42,861 nucleotides of DNA. Source: a virus. The stretch's first letter is position 1. Each line of letters begins with the position of its first letter. Both the position numbers and the translations under genes were made by a program. The stretch is from positions 1 to 42,861 of the IMG/VR virus record IMGVR_UViG_3300025087_000148, one strand, 5' to 3'. A model generated the notes under the pieces. That model saw nothing but the letters and a program-made list of their open reading frames with translations. It did no database searches and was not told the origin of the DNA. Below are positions 1 through 8,100 of this stretch, one piece after another.

Positions 1-60
1 GGGTGTCTTGCCGGGTCCACGGCGGATTCAGGAAGCATAACGGTTTACGCATTAAAGTAA
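1..60 (+). CDS. C-terminal end of a virion/tail protein (partial)
   Basis: The first 20 codons are open from base 1 and end in TAA at 58-60. The tail reads ...STADSGSITVYALK, the sort of short beta-rich ending common in phage fibre or tail proteins. It sits directly upstream of another virion-type gene with an 10-bp gap. The start lies outside the window. If the window ends were joined, this frame would meet a TGA 3 bases before base 1, so it is not continuous with the last bases shown. Function is not recognisable from 19 residues. Confidence 0.6.
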   Translation, partial: GCLAGSTADSGSITVYALK

Positions 61-70
61 AGGAAAACGA

Positions 71-736
71 ATGGCACAGCAGAGTCTTACCAACGTCATA
101 ATCAACCGTATTCTGTCCCTTGTTGGTATCAATATTAAGGATGTGACGGGCCGCTACACGGCGGAGGTTAACTCGAACAATGCTCTTAAAGTGGCAATGG
201 ATTCTTCGAGCGTGGCCATCGGCGATGCGACGGCGGCTAACCAGACGGCTGAAATAGGACATCTCGCCTCGATAGCCGGTGAGGACTTTGCCACACAGAC
301 AACACTTGCGGCCCTGAATGCACTTGTAACGACGCTGAATGGACTTGTAACGGCGATCAAGGACACGGCAGGGATAAAGCAGATTGTGGACGCTGTGGCG
401 GTCACAGGCACGTTCTGGCAAGCGACTCAGCCGGTCAGCGGACCAGTCACCCCCGCCACAACGATCACCGAGTACAGCGTGACGCTTACCAACGTGGACA
501 CGGAATACTCTCAAGCCATCCCTGACGGCACGAAAAAGATTTTTTATATGAGTACCTCCGGTCAGCCATTTCGTGCGGCATACGCCACGGGAAAGGTTGC
601 CACACCCACACAGCCGTATGAAGCCGTGGGGGCCGGGGTGACGTGTAGCGACGACGGGGTTTCCCTGACCTCGAAAACGATCTACTTCGCAACGGACGTT
701 GCCGGGGATGTCATATTTCTAAGGTGCTGGACATAA
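71..736 (+). CDS. Virion-associated protein, probable tail accessory
   Basis: A 221-residue protein of unknown family. It starts at ATG 71 behind AAGGAA. The N-terminal 25 residues are followed by an alanine/threonine-rich helical stretch (about residues 60-100). The C-terminal 90 residues (from the PVTPATTITEYSV region) look like a beta-sandwich with a cysteine near the end. The Thr/Ser/Ala-rich, low-lysine composition and the position directly after the tail nozzle/fibre genes suggest a structural protein. Its stop overlaps the next start (TAATG at 734-738), so the two are translationally coupled. No catalytic motif is visible. Confidence 0.75.
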   Translation: MAQQSLTNVIINRILSLVGINIKDVTGRYTAEVNSNNALKVAMDSSSVAIGDATAANQTAEIGHLASIAGEDFATQTTLAALNALVTTLNGLVTAIKDTAGIKQIVDAVAVTGTFWQATQPVSGPVTPATTITEYSVTLTNVDTEYSQAIPDGTKKIFYMSTSGQPFRAAYATGKVATPTQPYEAVGAGVTCSDDGVSLTSKTIYFATDVAGDVIFLRCWT

Positions 737-1176
737 TGCAAAAACGATTGACACAGTATCCACGGCGCGGCCAGATGTGGGCCGACGAAATGACGGTTCT
801 TGCCGGTAACGGGGTGACGTTCGGCGTGGGCGCCACGCAGTTGTATTGCAATTACTGCTATCAGCTCGCGTATGCAAACGCATCAAGCGCGGGCTGGAAC
901 TTTCAGTGTGAGGCCGGGGACTACACGTTTACGGTTCTCTACGTCAAAGCAAACGTGTGCGGAATCATCGACTTCTATATTGACGGTGTGGCCGTTGATA
1001 CCGGGCTTGATACATACGCGGCCGCTACAGCGTGGAACCAAACGCGGGCAATTGCGGTAACCGGATTGGCAGCTGGCCGGCACACGTTCAAATACGTCGT
1101 GAATGGGAAAAATGCCGGATCGGGGAACTACGCTTTTTACGTCACAAAGGTTTCGTTTAAACAGGCAACAGACTAA
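736..1176 (+). CDS. Beta-sandwich virion protein, possibly carbohydrate-binding
   Basis: A 146-residue protein when started at ATG 736, which forms a TAATG overlap with the previous gene and has AAGGTG upstream; an in-frame ATG at 724 is less likely. The second half alternates short strands: GDYTFTVLYVKANVCG, DFYIDGVAVDTGL, GRHTFKYVVNGKNAG and NYAFYVTKVSF. This is the layout of jelly-roll carbohydrate-binding modules that end in a strand after a conserved Gly-rich turn. Role as a receptor-binding or decoration protein is inferred from fold-like pattern and position beside the tail genes; no specific sugar ligand can be named. Confidence 0.65.
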   Translation: MQKRLTQYPRRGQMWADEMTVLAGNGVTFGVGATQLYCNYCYQLAYANASSAGWNFQCEAGDYTFTVLYVKANVCGIIDFYIDGVAVDTGLDTYAAATAWNQTRAIAVTGLAAGRHTFKYVVNGKNAGSGNYAFYVTKVSFKQATD

Positions 1177-1211
1177 CACATAAACCACGGCACACGGAGA
1201 GGAACGCCACC

Positions 1212-1517
1212 ATGACACAAGGAGAAAATGAATTAATCATTACTCTTTTCAATAATATTCAGGATTCAATATTGGAAATGAGGAAAGAAAATGTCGAAAA
1301 CACGAGAAGAACTCATGAACGCATTGACGGAATTTGCGTTAGATGCGATTCGCGTCACCGCGATGTGGATCATGATATTTCTGACCTCGAAAAAAGAACC
1401 GGTAAAAACGAAACAACCACGGCGGTAATGGCTGTGAAACATGGTCTGTTCGGAATGCTCGGCGGGGTTTTGAGCAGCGTCGTGATATTCCTTGGAAAAT
1501 ACATTTTATGGAGATGA
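1212..1517 (+). CDS. Coiled-coil protein with C-terminal membrane anchor, XhlA/holin-accessory type
   Basis: A 101-residue protein. Residues 1-70 are highly charged and helical (ILEMRKENVENTRRTHERID, DHDISDLEKR) and the C-terminus is a single membrane helix (GLFGMLGGVLSSVVIFLGKY) ending LWR. This soluble-helix-plus-anchor plan is that of haemolysin XhlA-like or holin-associated phage proteins that act in the inner membrane at lysis. Two cysteines (CVRC) sit mid-protein. RBS GGAGAGGAA precedes ATG 1212. It lies in a run of small genes that includes another one-helix membrane protein at 2233. Exact family is not certain. Confidence 0.6.
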   Translation: MTQGENELIITLFNNIQDSILEMRKENVENTRRTHERIDGICVRCDSRHRDVDHDISDLEKRTGKNETTTAVMAVKHGLFGMLGGVLSSVVIFLGKYILWR

Positions 1518-1522
1518 AGACA

Positions 1523-1666
1523 ATGCCAGCTAAGAAATCAGCACCGAGTAAGCCCGCACCGAAAAAACCGGCCATGCCCATGCACAAGATGTCGGGCGGC
1601 GGCATGATGAAGGGCGCGAAGCACCCGACGCCGACCATGAAAAAATCCATGAAGAAGGGATACTGA
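1523..1666 (+). CDS. 47-residue basic Lys/Pro/Met-rich peptide
   Basis: A short gene of 47 codons starting at ATG 1523 with GGAG nine bases upstream; an in-frame ATG at 1514 overlaps the preceding stop as ATGA. The product is almost entirely Lys, Pro, Ala, Met, Gly and His (MPAKKSAPSKPAPKKPA... KKSMKKGY) with no acidic residue. Such composition fits nucleic-acid binding or a minor virion peptide packed with DNA. It fills the gap between two neighbouring genes exactly. No family can be assigned. Confidence 0.6.
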   Translation: MPAKKSAPSKPAPKKPAMPMHKMSGGGMMKGAKHPTPTMKKSMKKGY

Positions 1667-1670
1667 TAAC

Positions 1671-1931
1671 ATGGGAATCCTCAAAGAATTCGAAAGAGCC
1701 ATCAAAGACATCCGGGGCAAGGACGTGCCGGAATCACCGTTCCATGCCCCGGTCGAGGTCAATAACCTGTTTCAGGCCATCGAGGCTCTGGTGGACGTGG
1801 AGCTTCTGGACTTCATCGACGCGAAGAAGGAACGCGCCTTCGAACTGATTCAGGAATATAGCAAGGGCATGGCGACCAGGGAACTGTTCGACGTGTTCAT
1901 CAAGGCCCTTGAGGATGCGATTGAGGAATGA
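1671..1931 (+). CDS. Small helical protein of unknown function
   Basis: An 86-residue acidic, all-helical protein (ILKEFERAIKDI..., ALVDVELLDFIDAKKERAFELIQEYSKGMA). It begins 4 bases after the previous stop, with AAGGGA upstream, and its stop overlaps the next gene as ATGA (1928-1931). No transmembrane segment or metal motif is visible. Position in the small-gene run between virion genes suggests a minor structural or assembly role, but this is only inferred from context. Confidence 0.65.
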   Translation: MGILKEFERAIKDIRGKDVPESPFHAPVEVNNLFQAIEALVDVELLDFIDAKKERAFELIQEYSKGMATRELFDVFIKALEDAIEE

Positions 1932-2233
1932 TACCGATCCTGTTGTTTGCCAAAGGCTATTATGTAAAAAACAGGCCCGGATACCAACAGCGTGTCCATG
2001 CTGATCCCGATTTCGGCAACAAGCCGTATTTGGACTCCAGAATGGCCGCTGTTGAATCAGCAGTTGAGAATGAGCTGTTGCTTGCCAATCTCGATGAAAA
2101 CACTCACACGGGTCTGCTGCGCAACTTAAAGAAAGCAATCCGCACTCATGGGCCGGTAGCCGATAGAATGACTGATCGGAACATGGCGGTTGTGGATATT
2201 TTGATAACAGGGAAAACGGAGGTCAAGAAATAA
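1928..2233 (+). CDS. Conserved-looking phage protein, unknown function
   Basis: A 101-residue protein starting in an ATGA overlap. The N-terminus is hydrophobic (MIPILLFAKGYYVK), followed by a loop (NRPGYQQRVHADPDFGNKPY) and a long helix rich in Glu, Leu and Asn (AAVESAVENELLLANLDEN). It is joined to the next gene by TAATG (2231-2235), forming a coupled pair with a membrane protein. The hydrophobic N-terminus is too short for a certain anchor. Function unknown. Confidence 0.6.
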   Translation: MIPILLFAKGYYVKNRPGYQQRVHADPDFGNKPYLDSRMAAVESAVENELLLANLDENTHTGLLRNLKKAIRTHGPVADRMTDRNMAVVDILITGKTEVKK

Positions 2234-2439
2234 TGGAACAGAAAATCATGCTCTGGCAGGGATTGATCATCGGCGGTGTGGCGGCGGTAACGACCGTCAT
2301 TCTCGCGGTGATTCAGTCCATTATCAAGATTCGAGCGGAGATTAACAAGTTCAAGACGATACAGAAAAATGATTCACGGGAAAAGGCTTTGGCCCACACT
2401 CGGCTTTCTGTCGAGGATGTGAAGAAGCGCAAGATTTAA
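2233..2439 (+). CDS. Single-helix membrane protein, holin-like
   Basis: A 68-residue protein with one N-terminal membrane helix (QGLIIGGVAAVTTVILAVIQSIIKI, about residues 9-33) followed by a basic, charged tail ending KKRKI. This is the size and topology of a class III holin or an i-spanin without a visible partner. The start overlaps the previous stop as TAATG. The endolysin of this phage is on the other strand at 17688-18158, so lysis genes would be split. The holin role is inferred from topology only. Confidence 0.55.
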   Translation: MEQKIMLWQGLIIGGVAAVTTVILAVIQSIIKIRAEINKFKTIQKNDSREKALAHTRLSVEDVKKRKI

Positions 2440-2456
2440 GAAATGAGGAAACGGCC

Positions 2457-3767
2457 ATGGGTTTCGATTTTGGAGATTTTACCAGAGCAATTACCGAAAA
2501 CACCACGGACAAGTGGATTGCTCCAGAACACAAGGATTCCGTTGAGGCAATTGCCGGGATGGTGGCCGCTCTTACTGTTGGCGCGCCCATGCTGTCAAAT
2601 ATAGGATCATTTGCGACCGGGGCCACGGGAAGTGCAACCATCGGATCAATGGCTTCCAACGCGGCACTCGCGGCTATGGGTGGAGGTGATCCTAAACAGG
2701 GCGCAATCCTTGCCGGTGTCGGGGCCATACGCGGAAACCTGCCGGGAGGACTCGGCACGTTCTTTTCGGCCAACCCGATAGGGCAGAATCTTATCCAGGC
2801 ATTCGCGTCCAGTGGCGGCGACATGGGGGCCATCGGGAATATTCTCGGCAATCTCGGATTCGGCGGCAAGCAGAAGGACGTGATCGAACAGGTTCTTGCG
2901 CTCATGGCCCTTGCCGGGATCAGTAAGGAATTCGCAAAGGACGCGATTTCAAAGGCCAACCGGCTTGAGGGTGAAGAAGAAGCCGTTATCAACGAAATGA
3001 TCACCACGGCGCGGTCCATCGTGCCAACGGATGAAAACGACGAACTCATGTACCGGAAGCTCGCGGACACCACGGCAAGCGAGTACCGGCAGGTTTATGA
3101 GAACTTCACGCATGAGCTTTCCACAAAGGGAATGTTGGACACGAATATCGCTGCCGGGCAGTTGAGGCGCATCGGGCAAGAAGCGGCGGCACAGAACCTT
3201 GAGAACCGACGCGAGATCATGTTGTCGAGGCCCGAGAGGTCAGCGGCGGCACTTACGGCCATGGGTACGGCTCTGACACCGCTTGACCAAATGGCGCAGC
3301 GTGCGCGGGCCACGGCAGAGGAACAGCGGATGCTCCCGTTCAATATTGCCAAAGACCTGTACGCGGCGAACCGGAGAAGCCCGATTGATGATTATTATGC
3401 GGCAATGACCGAGGATTTAAAAAACCGGCAGTATGGGGACGCGGGTGCCGGAACCGTCCCTCTTGTCCAAATTGTACCAGACCAATACGGGCCACAGGTT
3501 GCTCAAACGGGTGGTGTGAGTCAGCTTAATGCCGGGGGAATAAACTTTGGTGGCCTTGGCGGGTATTCAAGCGTTCCTGTTCAGGCAACACAGCAGATTG
3601 GCCCGTCAATGACTGGCGGTTATTCTGTAGCGCCGAAGCCGGTCATTCCCTCGGGGTGGAACACGTTTCAGCCGAAGCCCGCATCATCCGCATTCCAAAC
3701 GCGGCCAACCGGTGCATCGGCATTCAATCTGCCGCAACTTAAATTGAGTACACGATACGCATACTAA
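2457..3767 (+). CDS. Internal virion / DNA-ejection protein candidate
   Basis: A 436-residue protein. Residues 30-135 are a glycine/alanine-rich hydrophobic region (AGMVAALTVGAPMLSNIGSF, GGDPKQGAILAGVGAIRG). The middle (about 150-330) is charged helix with many Arg/Glu/Gln, and the last 100 residues are a Gly/Pro/Gln-rich tail (QVAQTGGVSQLNAGGINFGG). Amphipathic N-terminus plus helical body is the plan of podovirus ejection proteins that cross the cell envelope with the DNA. It precedes two further large virion genes, as such proteins usually occur in a set of three. RBS GAGGAAACGGCC precedes ATG 2457. Homology is not certain. Confidence 0.65.
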   Translation: MGFDFGDFTRAITENTTDKWIAPEHKDSVEAIAGMVAALTVGAPMLSNIGSFATGATGSATIGSMASNAALAAMGGGDPKQGAILAGVGAIRGNLPGGLGTFFSANPIGQNLIQAFASSGGDMGAIGNILGNLGFGGKQKDVIEQVLALMALAGISKEFAKDAISKANRLEGEEEAVINEMITTARSIVPTDENDELMYRKLADTTASEYRQVYENFTHELSTKGMLDTNIAAGQLRRIGQEAAAQNLENRREIMLSRPERSAAALTAMGTALTPLDQMAQRARATAEEQRMLPFNIAKDLYAANRRSPIDDYYAAMTEDLKNRQYGDAGAGTVPLVQIVPDQYGPQVAQTGGVSQLNAGGINFGGLGGYSSVPVQATQQIGPSMTGGYSVAPKPVIPSGWNTFQPKPASSAFQTRPTGASAFNLPQLKLSTRYAY

Positions 3768-3779
3768 GGGGTTAACGCC

Positions 3780-5138
3780 ATGAGTGAATTCCTCACAACT
3801 TTCGGAAAAGGCGCGGCGTTGTTCGCGCAACAGAAACTTGCGGATACGCAGTCCGACCGCGCCGACCGTGAGAAGATATTCGCGCTCACGAAACAAGAGG
3901 ATGCTGATAAGTACGCGCGGCACATGGATGATTTCAATAAGAATTTGCAACTGTCACAGCAGAAGATTGCCGAGGGGCGCGCGAAGTTGGAGCAGGATTC
4001 GTTCACGCGAGAGGGCGAGTGGCGCGGAGAGGAACGAGATTGGGCGCTTGCGGACATTGAAGACAAAAGAAAACATGAGGAATATTCTTCATGGCAGGAA
4101 GTTAAAAAAGATGACCCGGCATTCTTTACTATGTACAATCCGTATTACACGCCACAGCAGAGACAGGAATCATTGCTGTATCAGTGGCGGCAGGGTTCTC
4201 TTGATCGTAGCAAAGTTCGCTTTGATCCGTCGCCTGATGGCCTTATCGAAATGGACGGCCAACGCGGCAACTTTACGTGGCAATCATTCCCGACAAGCCC
4301 CGGTTCACAAAGAGACGTGAACATGGCTTCTGTTGAATCAAAACAGGCTCTTGCCGATGCCTACCCAAAGCATTCCAAGGATTCTCCGCTATACACTTCG
4401 GGAAAAGAAAAGTTTGATTCGTGCATGGCATCAATGAAAAACAGTGATTATTGTACCAGTATCACCGACGCAGAAGTTCCGGGCTGGCGCGACCGTGCAA
4501 CGTGGAATGCGGAATCTCAAAGCTATGATATGCCAGCCGGGGATATTGAAACAAGTGCATACGATATGAACAAACCAGGATTACAGGACATGACGGTTGG
4601 GGATGGTGATTTACCACCGGCAATATTTACGCCGGGAACCACCACAAATAACACAACTGACGGACAGCCCACTGTAGAGGTTCCGCCGCTTCGCAATATG
4701 ATTGATATTGACGCAAATCCCGGCGACGACATTTTGAAAAGCCTGTATTCACAGGCCGAATCAATAATGAGCAACTATCGGGATGCCACAAAATATTATC
4801 CTCTTATTGAATCGGAGAAAAATAAGTATGAGGACGAACTCGCGCGGATAAACTCTCTTATTTCAGGGAGAAAAGATGCCATTGGGAAAGAGGTATTTCA
4901 AAATCTACAGTCTGTTAGAACCGGCTCATACCGTCCATCACGAGCTATTCAGGATATGATTGATGCCGGGTTGACACGATGGATAACAGGGGAATTTTAC
5001 GCACTTCAAGGCGTTGAATTCATGGCTGATAAAAATCCGCTTATCAAGTCTAAATGGGAATTGTATGAGGAAAACGAACAAAGGAAACTCTTGGGTCCGC
5101 AAGGTGGTAAAGAAGAGAAGAAGAGGTACACGGACTAA
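3780..5138 (+). CDS. Virion protein with long coiled-coil N-terminus
   Basis: A 452-residue protein. After a short hydrophobic start, residues 20-105 are almost pure charged helix (QKLADTQSDRADREKIFALT, KRKHEEYSSWQEVKKD), typical of a coiled coil or rod. The middle is soluble and Pro/Asp/Gly-rich. A last helical block runs from about residue 320 (SLYSQAESIMSNYRDATKYY). It follows the previous gene by 12 bases and overlaps the next by TAATG (5136-5140). Second member of the presumed ejection-protein set. No enzymatic motif such as a lytic transglycosylase ES...Q signature was found. Confidence 0.65.
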   Translation: MSEFLTTFGKGAALFAQQKLADTQSDRADREKIFALTKQEDADKYARHMDDFNKNLQLSQQKIAEGRAKLEQDSFTREGEWRGEERDWALADIEDKRKHEEYSSWQEVKKDDPAFFTMYNPYYTPQQRQESLLYQWRQGSLDRSKVRFDPSPDGLIEMDGQRGNFTWQSFPTSPGSQRDVNMASVESKQALADAYPKHSKDSPLYTSGKEKFDSCMASMKNSDYCTSITDAEVPGWRDRATWNAESQSYDMPAGDIETSAYDMNKPGLQDMTVGDGDLPPAIFTPGTTTNNTTDGQPTVEVPPLRNMIDIDANPGDDILKSLYSQAESIMSNYRDATKYYPLIESEKNKYEDELARINSLISGRKDAIGKEVFQNLQSVRTGSYRPSRAIQDMIDAGLTRWITGEFYALQGVEFMADKNPLIKSKWELYEENEQRKLLGPQGGKEEKKRYTD

Positions 5139-8100
5139 TGGCAAAGGTGAGCCCGATCGGGAAAAAGTTTTACAAAACGAATCCGGTGACAGGTGCGACG
5201 CGATCTGATAATGTTAAGCCGAATCCTGTCAAGGGTTCCAAGTATGACCCGACACAGAAAAAGAAAGTAAGTCCAAAAAGTAAAAAGTTTTATAAAACGA
5301 ATCCAGTAACCGGGGAGACAAGAGAATCTAACACACCTAAAAAACAAGGCGTTTACCCCAAGCCGTGGATTCCCGCCGAACAGGTCTTTGCAACTCCTGA
5401 AAAACCGTATAGACCATATTCAGTCGAGCCAGTCGCGCCACGGTCAAAGGATATTTTACCGCCGCGTGTTGGCAATGTTGCTGTTTCAAAAAACACAAAG
5501 GTGAAAAGATTGGGTGTTGAAATTCCCTTGAAACATGGTGATGAAATCCGTCAAGGCGACGTGGTTGTTACCGGTAAAAATGGCCGCGCGATTATTAAAT
5601 ATTCAGGCATATCAGAACTTACAGGAATTGGGCCGAATGAAAACTATGGCGTTGATATAAGGCGTGGGATCGCACAGGAAAAAGCAAAGGAAAGCCCAAT
5701 CGTTCCAGTGAAATCGCCGAAGCGATACCCAACACTCGAAAAGATTGAACCTTACCTTGAGCCGTGGGAAAAGTCAGCTACGTCCGTGGGAAAACAGCTA
5801 CTTGAATTCGGAGAAACATTGCCGACCGAAGTCGTGGTTCTTCCGAAAAGGGCAAAAGAGACATACGAAAAAATTACGGGTAAGCGCGAGTGGGGGACAT
5901 CCGATATTGATTTGGGGCTGAAAAGCCGCGGATTCATGGAGGCCCTTGAAGAACGAAAGCCATGGCTCGAAATTAAAGACCCGATTCAAATGGTGCAGGA
6001 AGGGCAAATAAAAGGCCCATGGGTTGTTCCGGCAGTGGTAACGGCAATATTTTTCCCCGATCCGACAGACGTTTTATTCATTGGCAAATTCGCAAACAAA
6101 GCCGTCGGCCTTGCCGGGAAGCATGGAGACGATGTTCTATTCAAGTCAGTCGTGAGGCTGAATGATGAGATGAAGGCCGGGCGCGTCGCGCGCAAAACCG
6201 TTGACGACATCATGGGGCGCATTGAAACCAAGCTCGCCGATGAATCCGTGTCCCCGGAAATGCTCAAGGATTATCAGGACATTTACAAACAGGCATACGG
6301 GATGATGGCGCGGATTGATAAGAAAGCGGCAAGTGAAGCGGCAAAATTAAGCGCGGAACAAAAGGTGTTGCGGAAAACAATAAAGGTTGAAGGGTTCCAT
6401 ACTACCGGGACAGAACAGGCATATTCACAGCGTGGGGCCGGGACGTATATTGCACTTGATGAGCCGTTCCGTGGTGCGGGCAAAGCCGAAAAGGTTAATC
6501 GGGCAACGACGTACATTGAGCCTGAAAAAATATTTGACCCCAACGGAATTGTTCCGGGTTCGAATAAAACAAAATCCATTGAAGATTCAAAAAAACTGGT
6601 TAATGAATTAAATAAAAATGTATCGTCAATGTCCGGCAAAGACCCGATGGAAATAATGAGGAAAATATCAGAAGCACGCACGGATACTCTCCGCAAAATG
6701 GGATATGATGGAGAAGCCGGATTCATTGATGCGCCGGGCGGAAATAGGGAACTTATTATTTTTGACAATAAAAAAGTTAAATTGACTGATACTAAACCCG
6801 CCAAAGCCGCGCCGCCAGCAGAGCCGCCGCGCGCCGCGCATGTGCCGACAACGCCGGTTAATAGATATTTAATATCAAACGCGCGTCCCGGCTCTAACAT
6901 GGAAATTGATGCTTATGGAATAGGGTCAGAATTTGAGGTTCCTATTCCAAAAGGTGAAATGGTAACGGTTTACAGGGCTGTTCCAAGTGAAGTAAATGAA
7001 ATAAAACCGGGCGATTATGTTACGGCATCACGAAGATACGCAGAAGAACATTTAGGAAATCATTTGTCAGGATATTATGTTGAAAATCCCGCTTTAATGA
7101 AAGGTGGAAAAATACTTGAAATAGATATTCCCAAAAGCGAACTTGAATTATATACGGCAAATGAATTCAAATGGGTTGGTAAAGGCAAGGTGCCGACAAC
7201 GCCGGTGGCTCCGGTCGCGGGTGACATCAAGCCCGTGGCAAAACTGACACCAGAAGCCCGCGAAGAAGCCATTGACAGCGCATTGCATTTATCAAAAGCG
7301 TTGCCCGAGCGTGCTGATATTCCCGTCAACATCGAACCGGAAAAACTTATCAAGGATTTTGAAGAGACGGCCCCGCTCGTGCGCGGGTGGTCGCCGGACA
7401 AAAGAACCGTTGGCCGCATGATCACGGAATCATGGTTCAAGGGAACAGGCCCGTCGATCAATTGGAAAGCCGGACTGATAAACGAAAGAGACAGATTCAC
7501 CCATAACTTCCTTTCACGATGGGTATATATCCAGACAGCGGGGCGCAAATACGGTGTTGACCAGGCCACGGCGCGAAAACTTTACGAAAACAAGAAGCTA
7601 CTGTCCGATGTCCGCAAGCGACACCTCGTATCCGTGACAGAGGGAATGCCCCTGTTCGAACGGAGTTACGACGGCAAAATTATTCTTGATGAGGCTGGCC
7701 GGCCGCGCATTCTTGACCCATGGGAACACGGCCTCGACAGGTCGTACACGATTCAGAATGTGCTTTCACCCATGGACGCGCTTTCCAAACAGGAACTTTA
7801 CGCGACTGGATACAAGGGCGAACGGCAACACCTGCTTGAAGTCATTGATGATTACCTGTACGCCAAACACGCCGAGAGCGTTATAAACCGTGGTATTAAC
7901 CCCGGAACAAGCCGAGAGCTGATTAAGGCGCGCATGGACGCGTTCAATGCCCTTACAGGGAGCCAGAGGGTTGCGGCTGATGCGGTGTTTGAGCGTGCGC
8001 AACATACTGCGGGCTACGTTCGGGAATACATGTACTCCATGGGCGTGATAAACAAGGCCACGAAAGACTTGTGGGAAGAGACAAGCCCATTCTACATCCC

